64,000 nucleotides of DNA from Balanoglossus misakiensis. Its lineage: Eukaryota; Hemichordata. The notes beneath the pieces were generated by a model. The model ran no database searches, was not told the origin of the DNA, and was given only the letters and a program-made list of their open reading frames with translations. Shown piece after piece: positions 45,845-57,101 of this stretch (its first letter is position 1; every line of letters begins with the position of its first letter). The stretch lies in the NCBI GenBank assembly GCA_040954595.2, contig CM082578.2:4464001-4528000 (forward strand), given 5' to 3'. Made by a program: the position numbers and the translations under genes.

Positions 45845-47029
45845 TATCACATACATAGACCAAGTTATCCCTATAGTGTGACGTCACACTACAGGTATAT
45901 GACCTCGACGAATCCTTATTACACATGTGTTGAATATGGATGCCCGGACTATTTTCTTTATGTAAACAAACAAAAAATCACCCGTTCTCGATCAGAAATA
46001 TGCCCGAATCCCAAAAGTGGGAGACTTATGAAGCACAGGGAAATATGGGGTAATAAAGCACATGTTTTAAATGTAAAATGAGCATGTAAAATTGCAAGTT
46101 AAACGTCACGATCGACATCGCTGGAGCATCGAGCAACACAACACCAGCAGCTTGCAGCCAGTCAACAGGTCGAGTCGAGCAGGCGAGCGATGACCATGTT
46201 TTATTTTAGGCAGTAGCAACGACATTTCTCAGGACATAAATGTAGTAGGAGAAAAAAACAATTTATTCTTGTCATTTCCCAGCATTTACAGTAAATTTGA
46301 CATCAATTCACCACGAACTATTGTTGTTTTCAATGTTCCAGATACATGATGTTTATCGGTTTCTCAGTGAATCTTGGATAAAAGTTTGCATTTAGATTTT
46401 AAACCGACACGTCTTCAATGTAAATATTTAACAATGATTTTATTGCTAAAGTGTTTCACAAATTTGAAATTGATATGCTGCTTGCAATTTCTATTCGAAA
46501 AGTCAATGTTGTTCGACCCGTTATAAAATGCCCGGCGTTGTAAACAATGGGGCCGCGCGCTGTCAATCCAAGTAACGTTCACGTAGTTTTCTTAAATTCG
46601 CCGTGTTATCAGTGTATTCATCCATATTTACCTACCAAAAATATCGTCAGGTGAAGTGATACCATATTTCGTCTGATTTCACTCAGAAATAGCACGATAA
46701 ACTTAACCTTTGGGGCCCGTTATTACTAACAGCTGATCGCGGTTTAATGTCCGTTTGCGTGTGACCCCAACACGGGACCCCGACCGCATAAAATGATATG
46801 TCGATCCTTTTTTTATTATTTATTTATTATTTAAATCAGGATTTAAAGTACATCCCATAGAACAGCTAAAAAATGCAAACAGGAATACGGCATTGTCAGA
46901 AGAAAAAAAACAACAACACAAGACAAGCAGACACAAACAACAATTATAATAGAAACAAAAAGAACAAATATAAAAAGTCAGTCAAAAAGCAGTAAAAAAG
47001 ATAATCCGCTGTACTTGAACTAAAAGGCA

Positions 47030-48409
47030 TTATAATATATACATCGACTTTCTGTAGAGCTGTTGAAATTTTGACAGGACAAAGATATCAGAGTTCACTA
47101 ATTTGTTCAAAATGCTATTGCCACTGTTGTAAATTCTGACATAGAATTTGTAAAGTAATTTTCGCCTCAAACATTCGAAGGAAGGGACATTGTTAAATAC
47201 ACACATTCCACTAGCACTGTAATCTCGTGGCAGGCACAATAGAATACGAAAGGCATTGTTGTAAGCCACTCTAAGACTGTTCATGTTTTTCGTGCTGTAC
47301 TGCCACCATACATGTAAATGTGAACAATACATATTAGTACAATAGGTGCGAAATAAACTGACCTTCACATGATTATTACAATTTGCAAATTTACGAGTCA
47401 ATATATTTGCCTGTGCATAAAATTTACACATCTGTCTCTTAATGTCAGCATCATGTGTCATTGTTTCTGTAAAAACATAGCCAAGATATTTATGTTGTGA
47501 CACAACATTCAACATTTTACCGCCCAAGAACACTGGTGGTATCTTATCTATAGTCAGATTCGATTTGCCTGGTATGAAATACATGCATTCTGATTTCTTG
47601 GGGTGAAATACAATATCATGTTCAAGACCATACTTTTCACATATTGAAACTAGTTTACGCAGGGCACTGATGGACGGAGCCAACAAAGCAATATCATCTG
47701 CATACATCAATTGGTTAATAATAGATCCACCGATGGTACAACCCTTTCCACATGAATTTAAACGTTCACTCAAATTATCCATATAAACCTTAAATAAGTA
47801 CGGAGATAAAATGCCACCCTGTCGGACACCATTTTTGACTGAAAATAACGAGGAAAAGCATTCTCCCCACCTAATACAAAAAAGTTGTGTCCGGTACCAA
47901 ACAATTATAATCCGAATTACATACCAGGGCACGGATCTATGAATAAGCTTCTTAAATAAAACCCAGTGGTTTACCCGATCAAACGCTTTGGTAGCATCCA
48001 AAAAACATGCAAAAACTGGACTGTTAAAATGACTGTAGTACGAGATTATTTCTTTCATTGCATAGATACAAAAGTCAGTTGAATGACGACGTTTGAATCC
48101 GAACTGCATGTCTGTTTTATACAGGAAATCTTTGCAACGCTCTAGAATGATCAACTCTAACATCTTAGATGTAACCGTAGCAATAGCAATAGGCCTGTAG
48201 TTATCTTTACTAGAGACATCCCTGGTTTTATCTTTGACTAGAGGGACAAGAGTAGTTTTCATAAGATTAGTAGGAAGATATCCATGAGTTAACATCGCTG
48301 AGAAAGACAATGCCAACATAACATGCAGGCGCTCATTTGCATATTTAAAATGTTCACCCGAAAGGTGATCATGACCAGCTGTTTTCCCAAAGGGTAATTT
48401 TCTAATCAC
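47030..48409 (-). pseudogene. LINE ORF2, reverse transcriptase part
   Basis: It has LPFGKTAGHDHLSGEHFKYA, LVPLVKDKTRD, NYRPIAIATVTSKMLE, FLDATKAFDRVNHWVLF, GVRQGGILSPYLF, catalytic YADD and KYLGYVFTE in the RT order. The C-terminus has a Cys-rich RKFANCNNHVK...YCSHLHVWW stretch. It is in a different frame from the endonuclease part: at 48406-48420 the end NDVRK-stop and start MIRKLPFG would fuse with a one-base shift, so ORF2 carries a single frameshift. Confidence 0.88.
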
Positions 48410-49848
48410 TTCCGCACATCATTCGGTACATCATTTATAGACTCTGAATCATTTAACCATGACATCACATAATGTTCATGGTCATTATTGGTCACAGATG
48501 AGAGTAACATTTTGAAATGATTTTGCCACATGTTAGCAATATCTTGATGACCAGAACAACCGTCAACATTCGAAGATAAAGGTGTGCTATGATTTTTCAT
48601 CGAACGAACTTTCTTCCAAAATGTATTGCAGTCATGAGACTGCAATGAGTCAGCCAGGCCATCAGCCCTTGCTTGTTTTTCACGGCGTCTACATATGCGT
48701 AGTGCATGTTTAAACCGTGCACGTGCTGAACTCATTATCATATATACAGGACCATGACGTGGTTTACCCACATTTACCCACAATTTGAACGCTTTTCTTG
48801 AATTATCATGAAATTCTTTAACATAATCATTCCAACCTGGGATCACATGATCCAAATTGCAATTAGAAGTTAAGAAACAGTCTTGGGATGCATGAGTAAG
48901 AGAAGAGATTATGTCATTATAAAACTTCTCGATATAGTACTTGTGATCTTCAGATTCACAGAACTTGTTATCACAACTTAGTACTTCCAAAGGCACATGT
49001 ATATCTTCAAGAAGTCGAGCAGACTTGATGTTATAAGAGTTGATCATATGGTCATTCACTTTGGTCCAGTTAATGTGGTTACCAACATTATTGCAATTTA
49101 AGCTGTGCATATCCAATGAAGGTAAATTTCCAAATGACATGACGAGCGAGATCGGCAGATGATCCGATGCTACATAATCTTTAAGAACTTCTACAGATAT
49201 AATAGCGTCATGAGCCAACTTAGACGACACACAGTGATCTAGCCATGACGTAGTGTTGTGCACATCACTGACAAATGTGAACGTTTCTGAACCGGCATTT
49301 AGAAACTCGATATCAGAGATGAGGTACCCATGTTCCATACAGAATGCGGTCAATTCTCTGCCAAAAGGTTTACGTGGGTCAGCATTCCAATCCCCTGCGA
49401 TGATAAAACTGCTGAGATTCTGTTCCATTATAACAGTTTGTATTTTTGACAGATATCTTACATAGTCGTCATAATTATGATCACTATTAGTAGGTAGATA
49501 AACCGATAAGATAGTAAGAAGTTTATCACCACATTGGAGTTCAAGACCAGTTAAGCGATCATCATTGTAATCTTTGGTTGTCACTTTAACAGCACTTGAC
49601 AAAGATTTTCTCCAACGAATGGCGACGCCCCCATAAGGTCTACCTATCCTAAAACCAAGCTCTTCATTAATGGCAGAGACACCAGTTGCATAAAAGTCAG
49701 CATGAACACGAGAAAGTAATGGTATTTCAGACTTAGTTAACCAATGTTCTTGCAATAGAACTATGTCATGATCATTACAAAGTAGCCTGATTTCATCTAC
49801 TGCAGATTTGAAGCCTCGACAGTTGTATGTAGTGATGCGGAGAGTCAT
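48406..49848 (-). pseudogene. LINE ORF2, endonuclease part
   Basis: It begins MTLRITTYNCRGFKSAVDEI, then LLQEHWL, GDWNADPRK, TSWLDHCV and SDHLPISLV, the motifs of an APE-type endonuclease. A linker leads to the RT. It is broken from the RT by one frameshift. The start ATG overlaps the upstream stop as ATGA (49845-49848). Confidence 0.88.
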
Positions 49849-50081
49849 TTATTTGTTTTAGCTGGATAGAATCGTCTTACCAGGACTCCAACGGGCCAGA
49901 TTGATGGATCCATCAACGTACTGTACTGTTTACCATCCGCGGTGATCGTAAATGATGCATATGTGTCGTACCTAGATTTCAACCTCTCACATTTAACTTC
50001 CGCGTTTATTTTCTTCTCTATGTAACTTTCCACATCAGACGCCTCAGTACAAAAATATTTTAAATATTTTAAATAATACAA
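49845..50081 (-). pseudogene. LINE ORF1, C-terminal fragment
   Basis: It encodes KCERLKSRYDTYASFTIT and PSIWPVGVLVRRFY, which resembles the end of an RNA-binding ORF1 protein. The element is truncated just upstream, so only about 75 residues remain. Confidence 0.55.
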
Positions 50082-50185
50082 AAATATTTTAAATATTTTA
50101 AAATACTGCTATCTTTCTTTCGCTGAAATGTTATAAATTCACAATGAAACTCAATTTCATGGAAACTTGGTCTATGTATGTGATA

Positions 50186-50361
50186 AACATATAATTCCCC
50201 CGCATTCCTCACTCGTGTGTCTGCGTCGCGAACTCGTGATTCCCCGTATAGCTGTATCCCTCCTCGCCTGCGGCTCGGAGGGATACGGCCGCTATACGGG
50301 GAATCACTCGTCCGCGACGCAGACACACTCGTTCGAAATACGGGGGAATTATATATAATAA
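50186..50361. repeat. GC-rich palindrome of about 170 bp
   Basis: Left arm ATAATTCCCCC...GTGTGTCTGCGTCGCG...GATTCCCCGTATAGC and right arm GCTATACGGGGAATC...CGCGACGCAGACACAC...GGGGGAATTATAT are inverses around CTCGCCTGCGGCTCGG. It lies between the TIR insertion and the resumed array flank; probably a separate foldback or MITE insertion. Confidence 0.75.
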
Positions 50362-50485
50362 TACCCCCTAAATCTATCTTACATGTTTCCTGGAGAAATA
50401 TAGCCAGATCCCGTGCCAGGCACTGAGAAAATTGACATTTTTGCGTTGTTTGCATTATTTTATTCTCAAACTTAGAATGGTCCAT

Positions 50486-50680
50486 TTAAAGGTATATGGT
50501 CACCTATGGAAGTTTAGCTACAGTTACCATGGTAAACTTGAGATCTAGCCAATCACAGATTTAAAGTGGGTGGCACACGCGAAAATAAAGAGCGCCACCA
50601 TATATTCTTTAGAACCCTCAAATACGCCATTTCAGCCATATATGGGCGTATGTAAATTGGAGGTGACTGTATACCTTTAA
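50486..50680. mobile_element. 195-bp TTAA-flanked MITE, second copy
   Basis: Same ends as 19492-19686 (TTAAAGGTATA...TATACCTTTAA), duplicated along with R2. Confidence 0.65.
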
Positions 50681-51383
50681 TGAGCTAATCGATGGGTAAA
50701 CATAAACATATTATCAACTTCTGGTTGTGGCCGTACATGGACATATGAACCAATTAAAGAATAACCAGATGTCGCACCCGTTTATTCAACTACCCATTTC
50801 AAGAGTACTTTCTACTGTGGTATGCACACATGCACATTGGAATCTTCACTAATTCAATAAAAGGTTTTCTGTGGCCTGCTAAAAGTGGAAGCTCTTGGGG
50901 CTTTAATGCTCCAGACATTTTGGAAAAAATCCTTCTTTTTCTAACACAAATAAGTCCTTCGGTATTAGCTAGAGAGTTTCTGGTCACGCGAACTTTTTTC
51001 AACTATCTCAAAGTCGTATTTTCGCTTTTCCACTTCCAACGACCACTATGAGACCAAATAGTCTTCGTAGCCTTTCTACAACTATGAAGCGCTTCAACTA
51101 TACCAGATACTATTTACAACGACATGTAGATTCGCCGTTGAAAATATGCGAAGAAATTCAAAGCAAGAAACTTGCACTTTGGGTTAGAGGCATGAAACTT
51201 GGTACAATTTTTCGCTGACTCATGGCGGTTGTTTTAAAATATGGATTGCAAAAGACAGCTGTCTATATAAAATAATTGCTTTTGTGTACAGAAAAACGGT
51301 TTCGAGTTCTTTATATCTCGGGGAGGAGGTACGAAGCGCCCTCAAACGACTGTACCTTACAGCCCACACAGTACTCTATTTGG

Positions 51384-52297
51384 TAGTCTGGTCCCCTGCC
51401 CCATCCCCGCCGCTGGTTGCGCTGCTCAAGGGAAGGGAAGGGTATGGTTACCACCCGAGTTTGGAGGTCTCTTTCTGACAATTAATTTGATATTTCTTCT
51501 GTCGATGTTTGAAGACACAATTGTCGGGTTTTTCAACAGCAGTAGTTCACTGATTTCTGCCCGTGTCTCAATCGTAGAAGTAGCTGTCATCGCCAAAACT
51601 TTTGCATTATTAAATATTGCCCGGAGGTTTTTTAAATGTTTGGAATCAGGGCGAAAGTCAGTACCCCATTGCACAACACAATGTGCCTCATCGATCACTA
51701 TGTTTAGTAACCTTCTTCTGCCACACTGGTCTTCTAAAAACTTCAAACGCTTCTGGCTGCAGAATATGTTCTGGGTGTGAGAAAACGTAGGTAAAGTCGC
51801 CGTCTAGAAAGCGTTTTTTTCACAGTACTCCCGAAAGAAAAATTACGGTCGATCTTCACGGCTTCAACACCCAACTTGCTGCATTGCTCCTCGATGATTG
51901 CGTTCAGTGGAGCTATTATAACGACAGCAGCAGTCTCCGCCGGTGGGAATAGAATCGGCAGTGATTCAAATATCACTGACTTTCCATATCCTGTTGGCAA
52001 CAGCGCGATACAGTCTCCTTTCAAGCACACTGCCAAACAGTCCACCTGTTTCGGTTTTTAAAAAAGTGAAAGCAGAGCCGCGTCGACGGTTAATACAAGA
52101 CAGTGCATACTTTGTGCGAATAACAAAGTCGAGCGTTTCTTTGAACGACGCCTTGTTTGTCGTCTGAAAACTTTATTGACCAATCAGCACGCTCGATATT
52201 AATGTCCAATCACAGCCATGCATTAAATGGCCTTTACCTGACCCCTTTCGTGAGTGTAGCGCCAGCAGCGGGAGAAAGGGGACAGGGTACCAGACTA
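51384..52297. mobile_element. 914-bp TIR element with 9-bp target duplication carrying a RecQ fragment
   Basis: It begins TAGTCTGGTCCCCTGCCCC and ends GGGGACAGGGTACCAGACTA, an imperfect TIR of about 40 bases. It is flanked by direct TCTATTTGG (51375-51383 and 52298-52306). The empty site with a single TCTATTTGG is present in the R2 paralogue near 20379-20388, which confirms a precise insertion. A 9-bp duplication fits Mutator-like elements, which are known to carry host gene fragments. No transposase is present. Confidence 0.85.
51426..52070 (-). pseudogene. RecQ-family DNA helicase fragment
   Basis: The minus strand reads LKPKQVDCLAVCLKGDCIALL and PTGYGKSVIF (Q motif and Walker A, about 51960-52066), and VVIIAPLNAIIEEQ (motif Ia). 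After a frameshift near 51780-51820 it continues with the Walker B box DEAHCVVQWGTDFRPDSKHL (51600-51690) and AMTATSTIET (motif III). Only the first RecA-like lobe is present. There is no second lobe, RQC or HRDC, and the frame is broken, so it cannot be an active helicase. No intron is seen within the fragment. Confidence 0.85.
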
Positions 52298-52530
52298 TCT
52301 ATTTGGCTCCATAGCCGCCAAATTTCACAGCACCGTTTTAATACATAGCATGTTCAAATTGCAACATGCAGTCACAGTCGGGCATAAGGTGTTCATGTAT
52401 ACCAATCAGTAAGCTTGTTTAGATGGCTCAATTTAGGTTGGAAAATAAAATCATGAAAAAAATGCAAAACGCGGCAGCTCTAGAGGTGTACTTGCGAATG
52501 CTTGCGAATCACACTCATACTAGTTTTTTT

Positions 52531-55500
52531 TGCATTTGTGCCACTCTGTTTTGGATATAGGTGGTGGTGGAGGGCGTGGGAGAGGGGTAGTCAGTGTGAT
52601 CAAGTCAGCAAATTCAAATAGCATATCATCTCATATCAGCCCAAAATTGTATCAAAATGTATCAGGCCCGACCAAGTGTTTGGCGTATCCTTTAGGCATG
52701 TAATTATCATGTACAGAGCAAGGAAATTGATTTGACCGAATTAATCATATTTTTTATTTCACCAAGGATATATACAACATCAATAATGATAACAACCCAC
52801 CAAATCTCAAAGTGTACATCTTTTCTGTGGTGATGATGACCATGGAAAAAGTCCATAAGGACTAATCTAGTTCTTGGCCCTATGATTATCTCAAGGAAAA
52901 AATAACTGTAAAAATAAGCAACAATAATATTGTGTAATGAATGTAATCAACACTAAAATATATTAATATATCACTAGTTAATTTAGTAAATAAGAATACA
53001 ATTCCGTTTTGAAAAGTCTGTCGAATTAGTAATTTCTCTAATGAAGATGGTTTTATAGTTCCACAGTTACACTGCTATTTTACACTTGCTGTTTTTTTCC
53101 GATTTTATGATTTTTACCAGTGTTGACGTTTCGAAGATTAACATCCTGGAAGCGAACTTGAAGACAATTCGTCAGTCATTTCCAAGATTTCATTTACGTC
53201 GTCGCCCCGCTCTGGCAACCCGCCAACAATAGTCGTAAAAGCGCCCCCAACACAAATATGTAAATTTGGTGTTTGAGATTTTTTCAGTTCAGTCCCATCA
53301 GAAGTAACAGATGATTTGTACATCTCGTGGTTTGTCTTACAAGTTGGACATACAATAAATAGTTAGCTTCAAGTTTTACCGTGTTTACTGATATGACATT
53401 ACACCAGGAGAAAGTATGTTTTATTACAAGCTTAGGGAAACCATTACGTCACAAGCCTCCACGACGTCCGGTCCGGCGTCCTCATCACAACTTCAGCACT
53501 GCGTTGTTTTGTTCATGTGCATTCGATTGAAGAACTTACCAGAAGTGGACTATACTGTAAGACAATAACAGCATACCGCCGGTCATGGCTCTACACGGGA
53601 TTATGCTCATGTTTTCAATAATGTTGCCAATCCGTGGTAAGTGCACTTTTAAATTTCCTGATGTACGTCGTCGATCTGCCGAGTACACGGGCGACACTGC
53701 AACTACATGTATCAATTTCGACGAGACAGTCCACACATAAAGACTGCGTTTGATGTGAACAGAATTATCCACTGAAACATTCCGTTTGACAGTGATGATA
53801 AGGGGCTGTGATTAGGGCAAAATTCTAATGCGGTGCCAAAACAAAACGTCACGATTACTAGTCTATATTTATTATACAGTGCTAGTCAGGCTGTGTGCTT
53901 GTCCGGTGATGAAACTGAAGTTGTGTGTGTTTTCATTTTGTGTTGTCTCGCTCGGGCATGTAAAGAAATTGATCGTACCTAGGCTATAGTAACATGTAGG
54001 TGACTGCAATGATGGTAGCGGGTGCTGCACTAGGTTGACTGGTGTGTTCGCAGCTCTACTGCCAATCAACTTAGAACTTTTTGTTTCTTTTGTCAGCTTA
54101 GTTACAATTGGCTAACTCTTACCACTGATAAAATTTGAAAATGGCACAGTCGCATTCCAAAAATAAACACCTCTGACGCCCAAATTCCCCCCCCCCCCCA
54201 AAGTGTCCTGCTTCCATTAAAAATCAGAAAAAGCCGATGTTGTTCGCAGGTAGTGCTACAAATGTACAAAATTGTCAATCTGGCGGAACTTGCTACAAAC
54301 TATTGCAGCTATCTAGTAAATTTAGGGATGTCCGTATTTGAGGTCACAATTGAAGGTCACTAGAGCATTGTATCTATAAACAATTAACATGATGTGTTCA
54401 CATACCATATGTGGTTTGTACATTTTCAATGACGCGACACTGAACTATATACTCTGATCCAGTCTAGGGTACTAGACTAAAAGTCTCATCAAAACTTATT
54501 CCACTTTATTCCACAAAGTTATTGGCTGCTTTATGCATACGTGTACGTGTGTCATGTGTGTTTAATATCCTGTTGAAATTCAGATTGAGTCTTTTACGTA
54601 CCATAACTCTTGCAACTTGTATTGAAGTGTGGCCTGGTAATACTTGCGGCATGTATGAAAAGTCCTGTTTTAAGGAAAGTCATTTTCAAGTACTGCCAAC
54701 TTATTCTTCAAATAGCACACACTATACATCATGTAACTAACAGAAGTCTTAGATCTTGTGATCCACACGTGATGCAGACCTGTATAGTCTCATTACTAAC
54801 ACCAAAATGTGTATGACCTGAGAAAAAAATAATAAATTGCTAAATGGACATTTCCTAATCTCAAGTTGTTCTGTTTAACCAATCAATATCTCATTGTCAA
54901 ATAGAGCACTTTAGCATGAGTTCTGTAACAGTTGTGGTATGTGGTAGTCCTATTGCTACCGGGTGTCATAACCCGTTAGAGTCTCAAGTCCCATATAGAT
55001 ACGTATCATCACTGGAATACGTATTTAGACAGTGTTGGTTCTTTGATTAGCTGCCATTATGGTGTATTGAGACAGGGTCGTTTGCCTCAATCTAGCTGTA
55101 TCCACTGTTTATGATCATCTTGGCCTGATCAAATTACCCAGCAGAGGCGGTTTAGTACGTACTCAGCTGTTCAAATATTTGACGTTACACAGTCTGATAC
55201 CAATTCATTTCTCCACAGTCAAGTATGCCCGGCAATCTAGGGGGGTAGGAAAATAACTACGTTTCCTACTGACTTGGCACTGTTAGGGTTATACAGTCAA
55301 CAACTTCATCCACGCTTGTGTGACCATGGTGTAAGCTCACCACTGAGCAGTCGCACTCTCAAGGGCAGGGCAACAAACTCAATACTTAAGGAAGTTGTAT
55401 TATATTGTCAGTGGTTGTCGATGTGAAATTCAATACTAACAGGGCGGAGATGTATGTGACCTGACTTGCCCCACCCGGAAATGTTTATAAGCGTTTGAGC

Positions 55501-56793
55501 TTGGATATCACAGTTCATTGATGGAAACAGCAATCTCTTGTCTTTACAATGGTGTTTAATTATCTCTGGCCACTGCAGACAACTCCACCAATCTAGACTA
55601 ACCACAATCCTCTGATTAAAACCAGATATGATGAGAGTTGGGATCTTTACATTGTTGCTTCTTTTCGCCGTTGTCCGCCACACTAGACGATGACCACTGT
55701 CACTGTTGTGGTAACTTTATTCCGTAATAACACCAATTCACATGTACCGTATTCCTCTGACATCAATTGCAAAATCCATTTTGATTATTTAACTTCACAA
55801 CTGATATGGCGCATATATGGTATTTACCTGACAAGAAGTTACTAAATTATGTCACCCTAAATTTCAGTCAGACTGAAGAATGTGAACAACATTCAAGGCA
55901 ATGTTGTGTGTGTATGACGTCATTTGTCGGTTGCTATTGTTCATCACATTTGAATTCGGGACCAGGCACGTAAGCTGTAACTTTTGGGATAATTTTCATA
56001 ATTTTTGTTTCAAACTGCACTACCATTAGTCCATGCAGATGAAGGCAGTGAACTATACACAAGCATTATAAACCCTAAATATGAGTGCATATACAAGTTT
56101 TAAGCAGATAAATAATAAAGCTTTGCCGCAAGCGATTATGGCCGCCACCGTGGGAAAATGCAAGAAACAATGAAAATGTCGCATTTCCGGTTGTGAAACT
56201 TCATAAACAAAACATGATCTCATCCACTTGAGCTCATGGAAGTAAATGTACACCACTGAGACATCAGATTTTCATTTTTCATTGCAATATTGCATTTTTT
56301 TTAAAAATTGCAGGAATTTTCGTTTTTCTTTAATTTTTGGTCATTTTTGATCAAGTGTTTAGCTTGATATATTATCATGAAATAGCATTTAATAGACATT
56401 ATTAAAAGCATAGATGAGATTATTTAAAACTTTAATTTTTTATCCAGTTGCAGCTTACGTGCCTTTAACTTTATGACAATGACAGTCCTGATGCACAAGG
56501 CATTTCATGATGCATGCTAAATAGGGAGTCAAAAAGAAACTGCAGTCGTTACACGGAACAAAAATAGGAAAAAAATAGCCATCATATTAGTTACGTTTAA
56601 ACTAAGCCTTACAGAAAGAACGTATATCACATCACGCAGGGTGTTTCTGTTCATCACTTGAGAAACAAATTCATGGCATTCAGCTCTTCTGAAGTTCTGA
56701 AATTTAAAATTTGAGCAGAGAAAATGCCCAGTCGGCATGTTTTCAGTTAGCAAAACCAAATATAGTAGTCATCAGAGATTTATGGTAGTAAAC
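52531..56793. other. Intergenic stretch, no convincing gene
   Basis: Unique AT-rich sequence after the array. Only short ORFs without recognisable domains are present, except the weak candidate at 53138-53366. A C-run is at 54187-54200. Confidence 0.5.
53138..53366 (-). CDS. Possible coding fragment with a CPTC motif
   Basis: The minus strand reads IVCPTCKTNHEMYKSS, then a polar stretch to GGLPERGDDVNEILEMTDELS and a stop. CPTC could be the last cysteine pair of a RING-type finger, but no upstream half or acceptor site in frame is visible. It may be chance. Confidence 0.15.
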
Positions 56794-57101
56794 TTAAAGG
56801 GACAAAGTCTCTCTCCTGCTGCCCCTTTTCCATTAATTATGTTTGATACAAGACACCATTTATGTTGTTATATCCCGTTTGTAGCATATGAGAGTAAAAA
56901 TCTCACCAAAATGAATAAATGGTAAACACCGATTATTGATTTTGGCGAATGTTTCACTCTCGTGTCTACAAGTGGGATGGAAGTTGTGTGTGGTCGAACG
57001 TTGATCCACTATATATCCACATGTAGAATAACATAAACGTTGTCTTGTATCAAAAATAAATAATAGAAAAAGACAGCAAGAGAGTGACTTTGTCCCTTTA
57101 A
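56794..57101. mobile_element. 308-bp TTAA-flanked MITE (GGGACAAAGTC family)
   Basis: It begins TTAAAGGGACAAAGTCTCTC and ends GAGTGACTTTGTCCCTTTAA; the whole element folds back. Single-ended remnants of the family are at 9808-9845, 22891-22930 and 26131-26170 in the array introns. Confidence 0.75.

Larger units (their letters stand above)
46807..50085 (-). mobile_element. Non-LTR retrotransposon, 5'-truncated
   Basis: On the minus strand it has an ORF1 C-terminal fragment, an ORF2 with endonuclease and RT, a 3' UTR, and an AATAAATAAATAATAAAAAA tail at 46807-46835. RT style (KNGVRQGGILSPYLFKVYMD, YADDIALLAPS) differs from the CR1-type element at 29.6-34.6 kb. I cannot place the clade with certainty. 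Confidence 0.85.
45845..50185. mobile_element. TIR-bounded insertion carrying a LINE
   Basis: It begins TATCACATACATAGACCAAG and ends with the exact inverse (22 bases match). The interrupted sequence CACTTTCT/AATACCCC is seen uninterrupted at 19366, 21903 and 38592. The non-LINE parts (45845-46806 and about 50086-50185) have no recognisable transposase, so this is a non-autonomous or degenerate DNA transposon that later received a LINE. Confidence 0.6.
50362..52530. repeat. Partial array unit at the array end (3'-flank remnant plus R2)
   Basis: 50362-50478 continues the gene 3' flank broken at 45844. 50480-52530 is the R2 segment also found at 19490-20779. The match ends near GCGAATCACACTCATAC (52502-52518), after which the sequence is unique. 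R2 here contains the helicase-bearing TIR element. Confidence 0.7.

Noticed and set aside
45815-46081. 88-codon ORF spanning the insertion junction at 45844/45845
   Set aside because: It starts in array flank and ends in the inserted TIR element, so it is a chance fusion.
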